64,000 bases of DNA from Actinomycetes bacterium (GTDB lineage Bacteria > Actinomycetota > Actinomycetes > Propionibacteriales > Propionibacteriaceae): positions 62,001 through 126,000 of the forward strand of contig JAEWOI010000044.1 of assembly GCA_023460935.1 (NCBI GenBank), read 5' to 3'. The notes under the pieces were generated by a model that had not been told where the DNA came from, made no database searches, and saw nothing but the letters and a program-made list of their open reading frames with translations. Shown piece by piece: positions 49,392-58,337 of the stretch. Within the stretch, counting starts at the first letter, position 1, and every line of letters begins with the position of its first letter. The position numbers and the translations under genes are program-made.

Positions 49392-50996
49392 TCAGCGGCG
49401 AGCCGTGCCCCACATCGTGCGGACCACCTGGCCGCCGACCCGGATCACCTGGTTCCAGAACGTCGCTGACCCCAACACGCGCTCCACGCCGGAGCGGGGG
49501 GCGGGCCGGGAGCGCGATGACCGGGACGGGGCACGCTCGGCGCGGGCCTGCGCCCGCTCGTACTCGGCGGCGTCGGCAGCCGCCGCGGCGTCGGCCCGGG
49601 TCTGCGACTGCGACTGCTGCTCGGCCGCTGCCCTTGCCGCACCCGCCTCCAGCCTGCGGGTGAGCATCTCGTAAGCGGAGTCGCGGTTGATGTCCTGGCC
49701 GTACTTCGCCTGGATCGGCGAGGAAGCGACGCCACCGGCCAGCCAGTCCGCCGGCATCGGGTCCATGGACGCCTGGGGCGCCCGCATCCGCGTCCAGGCC
49801 ACCGGGGTGGGGGCGCCGTTGGGGTTGAGCACAGTGACGATCGCCTCACCGATGCCGAGCGACTGCAGGGTCTCGGCCAGGTCGTACTCGCTGGTCGGGT
49901 AGGTCTCCACGGTCTGCTTCAGCGCCTTGGCGTCCTTCGGCGTGTGCGCCCGCAACTGGTGCTGCACGCGCGAGCCCAGCTGGGCCAGGACGGCGTCCGG
50001 CACGTCGGTCGGCGACTGGGTGACGAAGAAGATGCCCACGCCCTTGGAGCGGATCAGCCGGACGGTCTGGGCGATCGCATCGAGGAACGCCTTCGACGCC
50101 CCGTTGAACAGCAGGTGCGCCTCGTCGAAGAAGAACACCAGCTTGGGCTTGTCCAGGTCGCCCACCTCGGGCAGGTCGCCGAACAGGTCGGCCAGCAGCC
50201 ACATCAGGAACGTGGAGAAGATCGCCGGACGGTCGGCGAGGTCGGGCAGCTCCAGCAGCGAGATCACGCCCCGGCCGTCGGCCGCGGTGCGAATCAGGTC
50301 CCTGGTGTCGAACTCCGGCTCGCCGAAGAACTCGTCCGCACCCTGGGTCTGCAGCGTGATCAGGCTGCGCAGGATCACCCCGGCGGTGGCGCTGGACAAC
50401 CCGCCGATGGCCTTCAGCTCCTGCTTGCCCTCGGCAGAGGTGAGGTGCTGCAGCAGCGCCCGCAGGTCGGCCAGGTCGAGGAGTGGCAGCCCCTGGGTGT
50501 CGGCGTAGTGGAACACCAGCCCGAGGCTGGACTCCTGGGTGTCGTTCAGGCCGAGCACCTTGCTCAGCAGGATCGGGCCGAATGACGACACCGTGGCCCG
50601 CAGCGGCACCCCCGTCCCCTGCCCGCCGAGGGCGTAGAACTCGGTTGGGCAGCCGGCCGGCTGCCAGTCCTGCCCGATCTTGGTGGTTCTGGCCAGCAGC
50701 TTCTCGTTCGCCGTGCCGGGCAGGGCTATCCCCGACAGGTCACCCTTGATGTCGGCTGCGAACACCGACACCCCCGCGGCCGAGATCTGCTCGGCCAGCA
50801 GCTGCAGGGTCTTGGTCTTGCCGGTGCCGGTCGCCCCGGCCACCAGCCCGTGCCGGTTGAGCATCGACATCGACAGCCGGATCTTCACCTCCGGCCGCGG
50901 CTCCCCGTCGGCCACAAGTACGCCGAGCTCGATGGATTCGGTGTCGAAGGTGTAGCCGGCCTGGATCCTGGCCGTGGCCTCGGACTGCGCAGTCAT
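49392..50996 (-). CDS. HerA-like ATPase (DUF853)
   Basis: 534 residues. Walker A GATGTGKT is at 54-61, Walker B LVFFFDEAHLLF, and an arginine-finger-like FVTQSPTDVP stretch. The C-terminal ~100 residues are Ala/Gln/Arg-rich, a coiled-coil-like region (AAAEQQSQSQTRADAAAAAD). The HerA/FtsK group translocates DNA; the DUF853 subgroup is widespread and not characterised. ATG 50996 (MTAQSEATARIQAGYTF) is chosen over the longer frame because the latter overlaps the serpin signal peptide. Confidence 0.88.
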   Translation of the reverse strand: MTAQSEATARIQAGYTFDTESIELGVLVADGEPRPEVKIRLSMSMLNRHGLVAGATGTGKTKTLQLLAEQISAAGVSVFAADIKGDLSGIALPGTANEKLLARTTKIGQDWQPAGCPTEFYALGGQGTGVPLRATVSSFGPILLSKVLGLNDTQESSLGLVFHYADTQGLPLLDLADLRALLQHLTSAEGKQELKAIGGLSSATAGVILRSLITLQTQGADEFFGEPEFDTRDLIRTAADGRGVISLLELPDLADRPAIFSTFLMWLLADLFGDLPEVGDLDKPKLVFFFDEAHLLFNGASKAFLDAIAQTVRLIRSKGVGIFFVTQSPTDVPDAVLAQLGSRVQHQLRAHTPKDAKALKQTVETYPTSEYDLAETLQSLGIGEAIVTVLNPNGAPTPVAWTRMRAPQASMDPMPADWLAGGVASSPIQAKYGQDINRDSAYEMLTRRLEAGAARAAAEQQSQSQTRADAAAAADAAEYERAQARAERAPSRSSRSRPAPRSGVERVLGSATFWNQVIRVGGQVVRTMWGTARR

Positions 50997-51065
50997 TGCC
51001 CAAGATTGGCACAACCTCCGTGCTCGCCGCCGCAACTTCCCGGGCCGTTCGCGCGTTGTTGGGAT

Positions 51066-52364
51066 ATGAGCACCAAGCCCTTCCTGCGCGCCCGGCTGCC
51101 GCTGGCCGGCCTCGCCGTGGCCCTGCTGGCCCCGCTGGCCGGCTGCGCCGTCCAACCGGTCACCGACACCCGCAGCGCTGCCGGGCTGGCGATGCGGCAG
51201 GTGCTGCCCGAGGCTGCCACCGCGCTGCCGGACGTGGTGGCCGCGACCGGCCGGATCGGCGTCGGCATGCTGGCCGGCGCGCCGCGGGACGCGAACGTGG
51301 TCACCTCACCCTCCAGCCTCGCTGTGGCCTTGGCGATGCTCACCGAGGGGGCGAGGGGAGCCAGCCTCGCCCAGCTCGAGCAGGTGCTGGGCGCCACCGG
51401 CGAGCAGCGCCGCGACGCCTTCGCCGCGCTGCGCGGTGCGCTGGCCGACCTGGACGGAGACCCGGCTGTCGCGACAGCGAAGGAGCTGCCGGAGAACCCG
51501 GTGGTGCACCTGGCCGACCAGCTGGTGATCGACGACGGCTACGCCGCCGACCAGGCCTATCTGGAGGCGCTGGCCGACGGCTTCGGCGCCGGCGTGCAGC
51601 GCGCCGACCTGTCCTCGGCCGCCGGCAAGCGCGTGCTCAGCGCCTGGGCAGACCAGCACACCGGGGGCCTGATCAAGGAATCCGCGATCGAGCCCCACCC
51701 TGACCTCAGGCTGGTGCTGCAGGACGCGATCCTGCTCGCTGCGCGCTGGCAGGTGCCGTTCGACGCCAACGAGACCGCCCCCCGGCCGTTCGTGCTGGGG
51801 GACGGCACCACCGCGGAGGTGGAGACCATGTCGGCCAGCAAGCCGGTCGCCTACGCGCAGCTCAACGGGTGGACAGCCGTCCGGCTGCCCTACGCCGGTG
51901 GACGGCTGCACGCAGACCTGGTGCTGCCGCCGGCCGGCACCGACCCGGCAGCGGTGACGCCGGAAGTGCTCACCGGGCTCTCCGCCGGCCTCGCCGCCGC
52001 CGCGCCGCAGCCGGTGCGGCTGACCCTGCCGACGCTGGGGCTCAAGCCGGAGCCGCTTGACCTGCTCGACACCCTGGCCGCCATCGGCGCACCGGCTGTC
52101 CTGTGTGACTCCCCCGAGGTGGACCTCAGCGGCATCGGTCCTGGGGCGCTGTGCGTGCAGCAGGCCAAGCAGCAGGCCGTGCTGCAGGTGGACGAGGAGG
52201 GCACCGTGGCGGCAGCGCTGACCGAGCTCGGCATCCGGGAGACCTCCCTTCCGGCCGAGCCCGAGCTGGCGCTGCACCTCGACCGGCCGTTCCTGGTGCA
52301 GGTCAGCGACGGCCGCACCGCGTGGCCGCTGTTCCTCGCCGCCGTCCGCGACCCCAGGCGGTGA
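51066..52364 (+). CDS. Serpin-family lipoprotein
   Basis: 432 residues. Signal with lipobox APLAGC (Cys27), then the serpin fold: NVVTSPSSLAVALAMLTEGA, ILLAARWQVPFD, VRLPYAGGRLHADLVLP. The hinge VDEEGTVAAALTELG and the C-terminal HLDRPFLVQV are inhibitory-serpin-like. Counting from the hinge Glu puts the P1-P1' pair at about Thr-Ser (GIRET/SLP), though Arg two residues earlier is a possible bait. It would inhibit a protease at the cell surface. Divergent from the HerA-like gene. Confidence 0.9.
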   Translation: MSTKPFLRARLPLAGLAVALLAPLAGCAVQPVTDTRSAAGLAMRQVLPEAATALPDVVAATGRIGVGMLAGAPRDANVVTSPSSLAVALAMLTEGARGASLAQLEQVLGATGEQRRDAFAALRGALADLDGDPAVATAKELPENPVVHLADQLVIDDGYAADQAYLEALADGFGAGVQRADLSSAAGKRVLSAWADQHTGGLIKESAIEPHPDLRLVLQDAILLAARWQVPFDANETAPRPFVLGDGTTAEVETMSASKPVAYAQLNGWTAVRLPYAGGRLHADLVLPPAGTDPAAVTPEVLTGLSAGLAAAAPQPVRLTLPTLGLKPEPLDLLDTLAAIGAPAVLCDSPEVDLSGIGPGALCVQQAKQQAVLQVDEEGTVAAALTELGIRETSLPAEPELALHLDRPFLVQVSDGRTAWPLFLAAVRDPRR

Positions 52365-52400
52365 GGGCCGGCCGCGGCCGGGCTGGTAGCGTTGGGCACC

Positions 52401-52535
52401 GACAGGGGAGCGCCACAGGGCGCTGAGAGTGCGGATGGCCGCAGACCCTCGAACCTGATCCGGCTAGCACCGGCGTAGGGAGTCGGGATCTCCCCGGGAC
52501 GCCCCGGGCCCTCCGAGCATTTGGAGGTGTCGCAA
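52401..52535 (+). promoter_or_regulatory. TPP (thiamine pyrophosphate) riboswitch
   Basis: The THI-box core is plain: GGGGAGCGCC, CGCTGAGAGTGCGG, GCAGACCCTCGAACCTGATC, CGGCTAGCACCGGCGTAGGGA (52405-52481). Downstream, CCTCC (52510-52514) pairs with GGAGG (52523-52527) of the thiB ribosome site, so the expression platform hides the site when TPP is bound. Controls thiBPQ. Confidence 0.95.
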
Positions 52536-53573
52536 GTGTTTCTTCGTAATGTTGTGGCCGCTTCGACCGCAGCACTGCTGCTGGCCGGGTGCGCCGGTCC
52601 GGCCCAGCCGGGCCCGGCCGCCTCTGGTCCCACCGAGAGCGGGACGCTGACCGTGGTCACCCACGAGTCGTTCGCCCTGGCTGAGGAGACCCTGGCCAGG
52701 TTCCGGTCGGAATCGGGCTACGACGTGAAGTTCGTCGCCCCGGGGGACGCCGGGACGGTGCTGAACCAGCTCATCCTTACCAAGGACGCGCCACTGGGTG
52801 ACGTCGTGTTCGGCATCGACAACACCTTCGCCGGCCGGGCGATCGATGCCGGGGTGCTGGCGCCCTACGCCTCTCCCGAGCTGCCGTCCGGGGCGGAGCA
52901 ATTCGCTGCCGACGACTCGGCCGCGCTCACCCCGGTCGACTACGGCGATGTCTGCCTCAACGCCGACACCGCGTGGTTCCGGGACCGCAAGCTGGCCGTC
53001 CCCGAGTCGCTGGACGACCTGCTGAAGCCCGAGTACGCCGACCTGCTGGTGGTCTCCAACCCGGCGTCGTCCTCGCCCGGCCTCGCCTTCCTGGTCGCGA
53101 CCATCGGCGCGAAGGGCGACCCGGGCTACCTCGACTACTGGAAGGCGCTGAAGGCCAACGGCCTGAAGGTGGTGAAGGGCTGGACCGAGGCCTACACCGT
53201 GGAGTTCTCCGGCTCCTCCGGCAAGGGCGACCGGCCGCTGGTGCTGTCGTACTCGTCCTCCCCGGCCTACGAGCCGGCCACCGAGGCCCTGGTGCGCACC
53301 TGCTTCCGGCAGGTCGAGTACGCCGGGGTGATCGCCGGTGCGCAGAACGAGGTGGGTGCGCGCAAGTTCATCGACTTCCTGCTGTCGGAGGAGGTCCAGG
53401 CCCAGATCCCCGAGCAGATGTACGTCTACCCCGTCGACCCGGACGTCGAGCTGCCGGCCGAGTGGCGTGAGCACGCTGCTACCGCTGCGGACCCGTTCGA
53501 GGTCCCGGTGGCCCAGATCGCGGCCAAGCGCGAGGAGTGGATCAGGGCCTGGACGGCGGAAGTCATCGGGTGA
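52536..53573 (+). CDS. thiB: Thiamine-binding lipoprotein ThiB
   Basis: 345 residues. Lipobox LLLAGC (Cys19 counting from GTG 52536), then LTVVTHESFALAEETLARFR, VKFVAPGDAGTVLNQLILTK, GDVVFGIDNTFAGRAIDAGV and PVDYGDVCLNADTAWF. This is the thiamine/TPP periplasmic-type binder. GTG 52536 is preferred over the TTG at 52521 because GGAGGTG lies eight bases upstream. Preceded by the TPP riboswitch and overlapping thiP by four bases. Confidence 0.95.
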   Translation: MFLRNVVAASTAALLLAGCAGPAQPGPAASGPTESGTLTVVTHESFALAEETLARFRSESGYDVKFVAPGDAGTVLNQLILTKDAPLGDVVFGIDNTFAGRAIDAGVLAPYASPELPSGAEQFAADDSAALTPVDYGDVCLNADTAWFRDRKLAVPESLDDLLKPEYADLLVVSNPASSSPGLAFLVATIGAKGDPGYLDYWKALKANGLKVVKGWTEAYTVEFSGSSGKGDRPLVLSYSSSPAYEPATEALVRTCFRQVEYAGVIAGAQNEVGARKFIDFLLSEEVQAQIPEQMYVYPVDPDVELPAEWREHAATAADPFEVPVAQIAAKREEWIRAWTAEVIG

Positions 53574-55252
53574 TCGGCGTCCAGGCGGGGACGGGGTTCG
53601 GCGGGCGGACGGGGGTAGGCGGCCACCCGGTGGCCTGGGTCCTCGCGTCCGTGCTCCCGGTGCTGTTCCTGCTGGTCTTCTTCGCCTGGCCGGTCTCGGC
53701 GCTGGTGGTGCGGGGCTTCGTCGTCGATGGTGGGTTCACGCTTTCCGGGGTGCAGGCCGTGCTGGCGGCGCCCCGCACCTGGCGGATCCTCGGCCAGACG
53801 CTCGGGCAGGCGGTGGCGGGCACGGTGGTCTCGGTGCTGCTCGGGCTTCCCGGGGCCTACCTGCTGTACCGCTGCCGGTTCCCCGGCCGCCGGCTGGTGC
53901 GGGCGGTGGTGAGCGTGCCGTTCGTGCTGCCGACCGTCGTGGTCGGGGTGGCGTTCCAGTCGCTGATCGCGCCGCACGGCCCGCTGGGGTTCCTCGGCCT
54001 GGAGGAGTCGTTCGCGCCGATCCTCGCCGCGCTGGTGTTCTTCAACTACTCGGTGGTGGTGCGCACGGTCGGTGCGCTGTGGTCGCGGCTCGACGCCAGG
54101 GCTGAGGACGCGGCCCGCACCCTCGGGGCCGGCCGGCTGCGGGTGCTGGCCACGGTCACCCTGCCAGCGCTGGCGCCGGCGATAGCCTCCGCCGCTGCGC
54201 TGGTGTTCCTGTTCTGCGCCTCGGCCTTCGGAGTGGTGCTGGTGCTGGGTGGGCCCGCCTACGGCACCATCGAGACCGAGATCTGGTACCAGACCACGCA
54301 GCTGCTCGACCTGCAGGCAGCCGCGGCGCTCTCGATCCTGCAACTGCTGATCGTCAGCGCCTCCCTGATCGTCGCCAACGCCACCCGGGCGAGGCAGGAG
54401 CGGGCGCTGCGGTTGTCCGGCAACCCGGTAGACCGGCCCGTGCGGCGTGCCGACTGGCCGGCCGCAGCCGTTACGGCAGCGGTGGTGCTGGGGCTGCTGG
54501 TGTTCCCGATGGCGACACTGGCCTGGCGCTCGTTCCTCACCCCCGAGGGCCCCGGCCTGGGCAACTACGCAGCGCTCGCCGGCAACGCCGGGCAGCTCAC
54601 GGTGAGCGTCTGGCAGGCGCTGGCAAACTCCCTGGTGACCGCAGCCGCAGCCACCGCGGTCGCGCTCGTGCTCGGCCTGCTGATCAGCTACGTCCTCTCC
54701 CGGCGCCCCGCTTCCGCCACCGGCCGGCGCACGCTGCGCACGGTCGACTCGGTGTTCATGCTGCCGCTGGGGGTGTCGGCTGTGACCGTCGGCTTCGGCT
54801 TCCTGATCACTCTGAACCGGCCGCCGCTGGACCTGCGGTCGAGCTGGGTGCTGATCCCGATCGCCCAGGCGATGGTCGCGTTGCCGCTGGTGGTGCGCAC
54901 GCTGCTGCCGACCCTGCGCGCCATCGATCCGCGGTTGCACGAGGCCGCGGCGACCCTCGGCGCCGGGCCCGCCCGGATCGTCCGCACGATCGACGCCCCG
55001 TTCGCCCTGCGCGGTCTGGGCCTTGCACTCGGCTTCGCCTTCGCCACCTCCCTCGGCGAGTTCGGGGCCACGTCCTTCCTCGCCCGGCCCGACCGGCCCA
55101 CCCTGCCGGTGGTGATCTTCCGCCTGATCGGACGGCCGGGCGCGGAGAACTTCGGCATGGCGCTGGCCGCTTCGGTGGTGCTGGCGGTGCTCACTGCGGT
55201 AGTCATGGCGCTGGCGGAATGGATCGGGCCAAGGGAGGTGAACCCGTGGTGA
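53570..55252 (+). CDS. thiP: Thiamine ABC permease ThiP (fused pair)
   Basis: 560 residues with about 12 membrane helices. Two EAA loops: EDAARTLGAGRLRVLATVTL and HEAAATLGAGPARIVRTIDA, so both half-permeases are in one chain, as in ThiP. GTG 53570 overlaps the thiB stop (GTGA). Confidence 0.94.
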   Translation: MIGVQAGTGFGGRTGVGGHPVAWVLASVLPVLFLLVFFAWPVSALVVRGFVVDGGFTLSGVQAVLAAPRTWRILGQTLGQAVAGTVVSVLLGLPGAYLLYRCRFPGRRLVRAVVSVPFVLPTVVVGVAFQSLIAPHGPLGFLGLEESFAPILAALVFFNYSVVVRTVGALWSRLDARAEDAARTLGAGRLRVLATVTLPALAPAIASAAALVFLFCASAFGVVLVLGGPAYGTIETEIWYQTTQLLDLQAAAALSILQLLIVSASLIVANATRARQERALRLSGNPVDRPVRRADWPAAAVTAAVVLGLLVFPMATLAWRSFLTPEGPGLGNYAALAGNAGQLTVSVWQALANSLVTAAAATAVALVLGLLISYVLSRRPASATGRRTLRTVDSVFMLPLGVSAVTVGFGFLITLNRPPLDLRSSWVLIPIAQAMVALPLVVRTLLPTLRAIDPRLHEAAATLGAGPARIVRTIDAPFALRGLGLALGFAFATSLGEFGATSFLARPDRPTLPVVIFRLIGRPGAENFGMALAASVVLAVLTAVVMALAEWIGPREVNPW

Positions 55253-56259
55253 GTGCACCCGCACCGGCCGGGCTGGTGGTCGAGGACGCCGTGGTGGAGT
55301 ACGGGCCGGTGACCGCCGTGGACCGCGTCAGCCTCGACGTGCGGCCCGGTGAGGTGGTCGCCCTGCTGGGTGCCTCCGGGTCGGGCAAGTCCTCGCTGCT
55401 GCGGGCAGTGGCAGGGCTGGAGCCGCTGGCCGGGGGCCGCGTGCTCTGGGACGGCCTCGACCTGCAGCCGGTGCCCGTGCACCGCCGCGGGTTCGTCGTG
55501 ATGTTCCAGGACGGGCAGCTGTTCCCCCACCTCTCGGTGGCCGGCAATGTGGGCTACGCCCTCGCCGGGCAGCCCGCCGCAGCCAGGGCAGCCCGGGTGG
55601 ACCAGCTGCTCGGCCTGGTCGGCCTGGCCGGGTATGGGCCGCGGCCGGTGACTGCGCTCTCCGGCGGCCAGGCCCAGCGCGTGGCACTGGCCCGCTCGCT
55701 GGCAGCCCAGCCGAAGCTGCTGCTGCTGGACGAGCCGCTCTCGGCCCTGGACCGCGGCCTGCGCGAGCACCTGGTCGGGGTGCTCGACGCCACGCTCCAG
55801 GCCACCGGCACCCCGGCGCTCTACGTCACCCACGACCAGGACGAGGCGTTCGCCATCGCCGACCGGGTGGCCGTGCTCGACCACGGCCGGTTGCTGCAGT
55901 TCGCCGACCCGGCGACGCTGTGGCGCCGGCCGGTGAGCCGGGAGGTCGCGGAGTTCCTCGGCTACGGGCCGTTCCTCGGGGCTGCCGCGGCCGGCCGGCT
56001 CGGCTGGCCCGACCCCTCGGGGGCCGAACTGGTGGCTGTGGGCCCGGCCGGGTTGGTGCCCGACCCGGCGGGGGCTGAGGTCGCCGTCCGGTCGGCCCGG
56101 GCGCGCCGGGGCGGCACCGAGTACACCGTGGACCTGCCCGGCGGGCCCGGCCGGGTGCGCACCAGGGACATCGCGGGCCACGGCCGGGTGCCGGCCACAC
56201 TGAGGGTGCGGCTGGACCCGTCCGGCTGCGTGCTGCTGCCTGCGGGCGACCCCCGCTAG
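55249..56259 (+). CDS. thiQ: Thiamine ABC ATPase ThiQ
   Basis: 336 residues. Walker A GASGSGKS (41-48), LSGGQAQRVALARSLA, LLLLDEPLSALD and the C-terminal TOBE-like domain. Starts at GTG 55249 or 55246, with GGGAGGTGA a few bases before, overlapping the thiP stop. It ends four bases into the facing NifX-like gene. Confidence 0.93.
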   Translation: MSAPAPAGLVVEDAVVEYGPVTAVDRVSLDVRPGEVVALLGASGSGKSSLLRAVAGLEPLAGGRVLWDGLDLQPVPVHRRGFVVMFQDGQLFPHLSVAGNVGYALAGQPAAARAARVDQLLGLVGLAGYGPRPVTALSGGQAQRVALARSLAAQPKLLLLDEPLSALDRGLREHLVGVLDATLQATGTPALYVTHDQDEAFAIADRVAVLDHGRLLQFADPATLWRRPVSREVAEFLGYGPFLGAAAAGRLGWPDPSGAELVAVGPAGLVPDPAGAEVAVRSARARRGGTEYTVDLPGGPGRVRTRDIAGHGRVPATLRVRLDPSGCVLLPAGDPR

Positions 56260-56600
56260 GTGTCCAGCCCCGCGTCCGCGACCGCAGCCAGCACCGAGAC
56301 CGGCGCATAGCCGGGGCTGGCCGGCAGTACCGGGATGCGCATGGTGCCCAGCATCCGCTGCATGCCGGGGCCGACGTGGTGGGCGACCACGGCCTCGACC
56401 GCGTGCTCCTTGAGGAAGCCGGCGATCCGGGCGTGGTGGGAGCCGTGGGTGCCGGCGTCGTGGGACTCGTCCCAGCCCACTTCCAGCACCTGCCAGGCGG
56501 CCACCTCACCGTCGCGGACGTCGGCGAGACCCACCCAGTGGGCGCGGCCCCAGGACATCGTGGAGTGGCCGTCTGCGGTCACGGGGGTGGCGACGATCAC
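56256..56600 (-). CDS. NifX/NafY-like (dinitrogenase cofactor domain) protein
   Basis: 114 residues of the dinitrogenase iron-molybdenum cofactor biosynthesis domain: IVATPVTADGHSTMSWGRAH, HDAGTHGSHHARIAGFLKEH, AVVAHHVGPGMQRML. Such proteins bind metal clusters or sense metals, with no nitrogenase needed. AGGAGG abuts the ATG at 56606 but lies six bases before GTG 56600, so the GTG is preferred. The stop overlaps thiQ's stop by four bases on the opposite strand. Confidence 0.85.
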   Translation of the reverse strand: MIVATPVTADGHSTMSWGRAHWVGLADVRDGEVAAWQVLEVGWDESHDAGTHGSHHARIAGFLKEHAVEAVVAHHVGPGMQRMLGTMRIPVLPASPGYAPVSVLAAVADAGLDT

Positions 56601-56677
56601 TTGCATCCTCCTGAACTGGTCGTGGTCCGCCAGCCATCGTAGGCCGCGCGCGGCGGGCCCCCACAAGCCGGCAGCCT

Positions 56678-57229
56678 TCACACGCAGCGGACGCTGTCCA
56701 GCACGTAGCGGCCGTTGCTGAACACCCACGACTCGTCCCGGTTCGGCTGGAACCCGGGCACCACCGAGCCGCCTTCGACCCGGCGCACCTCGCCCTTGGT
56801 GAGCCGCACCGGCTGTTCGGGCACCAGCGTGCCCTGGTTGTCGAAGAGGTAGCCCACCTCGAGGTCGCGGCAACTGCTGGTGAAGACGTTGGTCACAGTC
56901 ATGCCCTCAGCCTCAGACAGCCCGGGTCCCGGTTCGGTGGCCACGGTGACCTCGCCGAACCCGTCTGCGCCCGCGCCGGGCGGGGCCGGCCAGGCACAGG
57001 CCCGGAAGTACCACTTGCCGTCGCCGAGCTCGCGCTTCTCCGCAGCCTGGGCGAGGCCGTGGTTGCGGGTGCACTCCGCGATCCTCGCCTGCGCCTGGTC
57101 GGTCGGCGCCGGCGCGCTCCCGGAGAGGCTGGTGTAGATCGCCACGGCCGTGCCGAGCACACCGACCACGCCGCCCACCAGCGCGACCACCGCCAGCGGC
57201 CGCTCCAGGAACTTCGGCTGTTCGGTCAT
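56678..57229 (-). CDS. Membrane-anchored unknown protein, 183 aa
   Basis: One N-terminal helix (RPLAVVALVGGVVGVLGTAV) and an exported domain with three Cys (CTRNHG, FRACAWPAPP, SSCRDLEVGYLF, plus a C-terminal VRCV), which could form disulfides. The text GMTVTNVFTSSCRDLEVGYL suggests a beta-sandwich. Not recognised. ATG 57229 follows a GGGAGG. Confidence 0.72.
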   Translation of the reverse strand: MTEQPKFLERPLAVVALVGGVVGVLGTAVAIYTSLSGSAPAPTDQAQARIAECTRNHGLAQAAEKRELGDGKWYFRACAWPAPPGAGADGFGEVTVATEPGPGLSEAEGMTVTNVFTSSCRDLEVGYLFDNQGTLVPEQPVRLTKGEVRRVEGGSVVPGFQPNRDESWVFSNGRYVLDSVRCV

Positions 57230-57321
57230 GGCCTCCCCTTGGTGTGCCACGAACCCTATTGCCGGCACCGGCGCGGGTGAAGCCCTCGCTATCGTGTGGG
57301 CGTCGTCCACCAGGAGGTGCC

Positions 57322-58278
57322 GTGCTCGCCGTCTGCCCCAACCCGACCATCGACCGGCTGGTGATCCTGGACGAACTGTTCCCCGGCGGAGTGCTGCGAG
57401 CACGGGAGAACCGGGCCTACCCGGCGGGCAAGTCGGTTTCGGCCGCCCGCGGTTGCCGGGCCAACGGTGCTGCGCCCCAACTGCACGTCCTGCTGCCGGT
57501 CGGCGGTGCTGCATGGTACCTCGACCGCCTCCGAGCCGAGGGACTGGCAGCGGCCGTGCACGCGTGCCCGGGCGAGGTGCGGGAGTCGATCATCGTGCTG
57601 GAGGACTCCGGACGGGTGAGCGTGCTCAACGGTGCCGGCGCGCTCGCCTCCGCCGAGGTCTGGGAGGACTTCGTCGCAGCCTGCTGCGCCAGCATCCGGC
57701 CCGGTGACTGGGTGATCTGCTCCGGCAGCCTGCCGCCGGGGGTGGGGACGGCCGCCCTGACCGCACTGGTGGGTGCCGTCGCCACGGCCGGCGGCAGGCT
57801 GGCGCTCGACACGGGGCCGGCCTGGATGCCAGCGGCCCTGGCCGGCTCGCACCGGCCGTCCCTGATCTCGCCCAACCTCGCCGAGGCCGAGGCGATCCTG
57901 ACCGGCGTGGCGGCCTTTGAGGCCACCACCGTGGACGCGGACGCGCTCGCCCGCGCAGAGGCTGCCGCGGCGGGGCTGCACCGGCTCGGCGTGCCGCACG
58001 TCGTGGTGACCGCCGGCTCCGCCGGACTGGCCTGGGCGGGGGACGACGGCAGCGGCGCACTGATCGGGCAGCCGGTGGACGTACGCAACCCGATCGGTGC
58101 CGGAGACGCCTTCCTCGGTGGGCTGGTGGCCCGCCTGGAACAGGGGCTGGCCTTCGCAGACGCGGCGGCGTGGGGCATGGCCACCTCCTGCGCGGCGATC
58201 GAGCAGTGGTCGCCCGGCGGCGCCGATCCGGCCCGCGTCGAGCACTTCCACGCCCTGATCCGTGGGTCCCGCGCCTAG
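57322..58278 (+). CDS. PfkB-family (1-phosphofructokinase type) kinase
   Basis: 318 residues. Opening LAVCPNPTIDRLVILDELFP and the C-terminal NPIGAGDAFLGGLVARLEQG (catalytic Asp in GAGD) mark the 1-phosphofructokinase/tagatose-6-phosphate kinase group. It phosphorylates a sugar or sugar phosphate in the cytoplasm. GTG 57322 follows AGGAGGT. No transporter or partner adjoins. Confidence 0.9.
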   Translation: MLAVCPNPTIDRLVILDELFPGGVLRARENRAYPAGKSVSAARGCRANGAAPQLHVLLPVGGAAWYLDRLRAEGLAAAVHACPGEVRESIIVLEDSGRVSVLNGAGALASAEVWEDFVAACCASIRPGDWVICSGSLPPGVGTAALTALVGAVATAGGRLALDTGPAWMPAALAGSHRPSLISPNLAEAEAILTGVAAFEATTVDADALARAEAAAAGLHRLGVPHVVVTAGSAGLAWAGDDGSGALIGQPVDVRNPIGAGDAFLGGLVARLEQGLAFADAAAWGMATSCAAIEQWSPGGADPARVEHFHALIRGSRA

Positions 58279-58337
58279 CGCTGAACGGCCCGGACGGGCT
58301 CTCGACGCTCCGCGGTGGCCGCGGGTACGTTGACGCC

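Noticed and set aside
53426..55264. Minus-strand open frame of 612 codons
   Set aside because: Antisense of thiP with Gln/Arg/His-rich low-complexity sequence.
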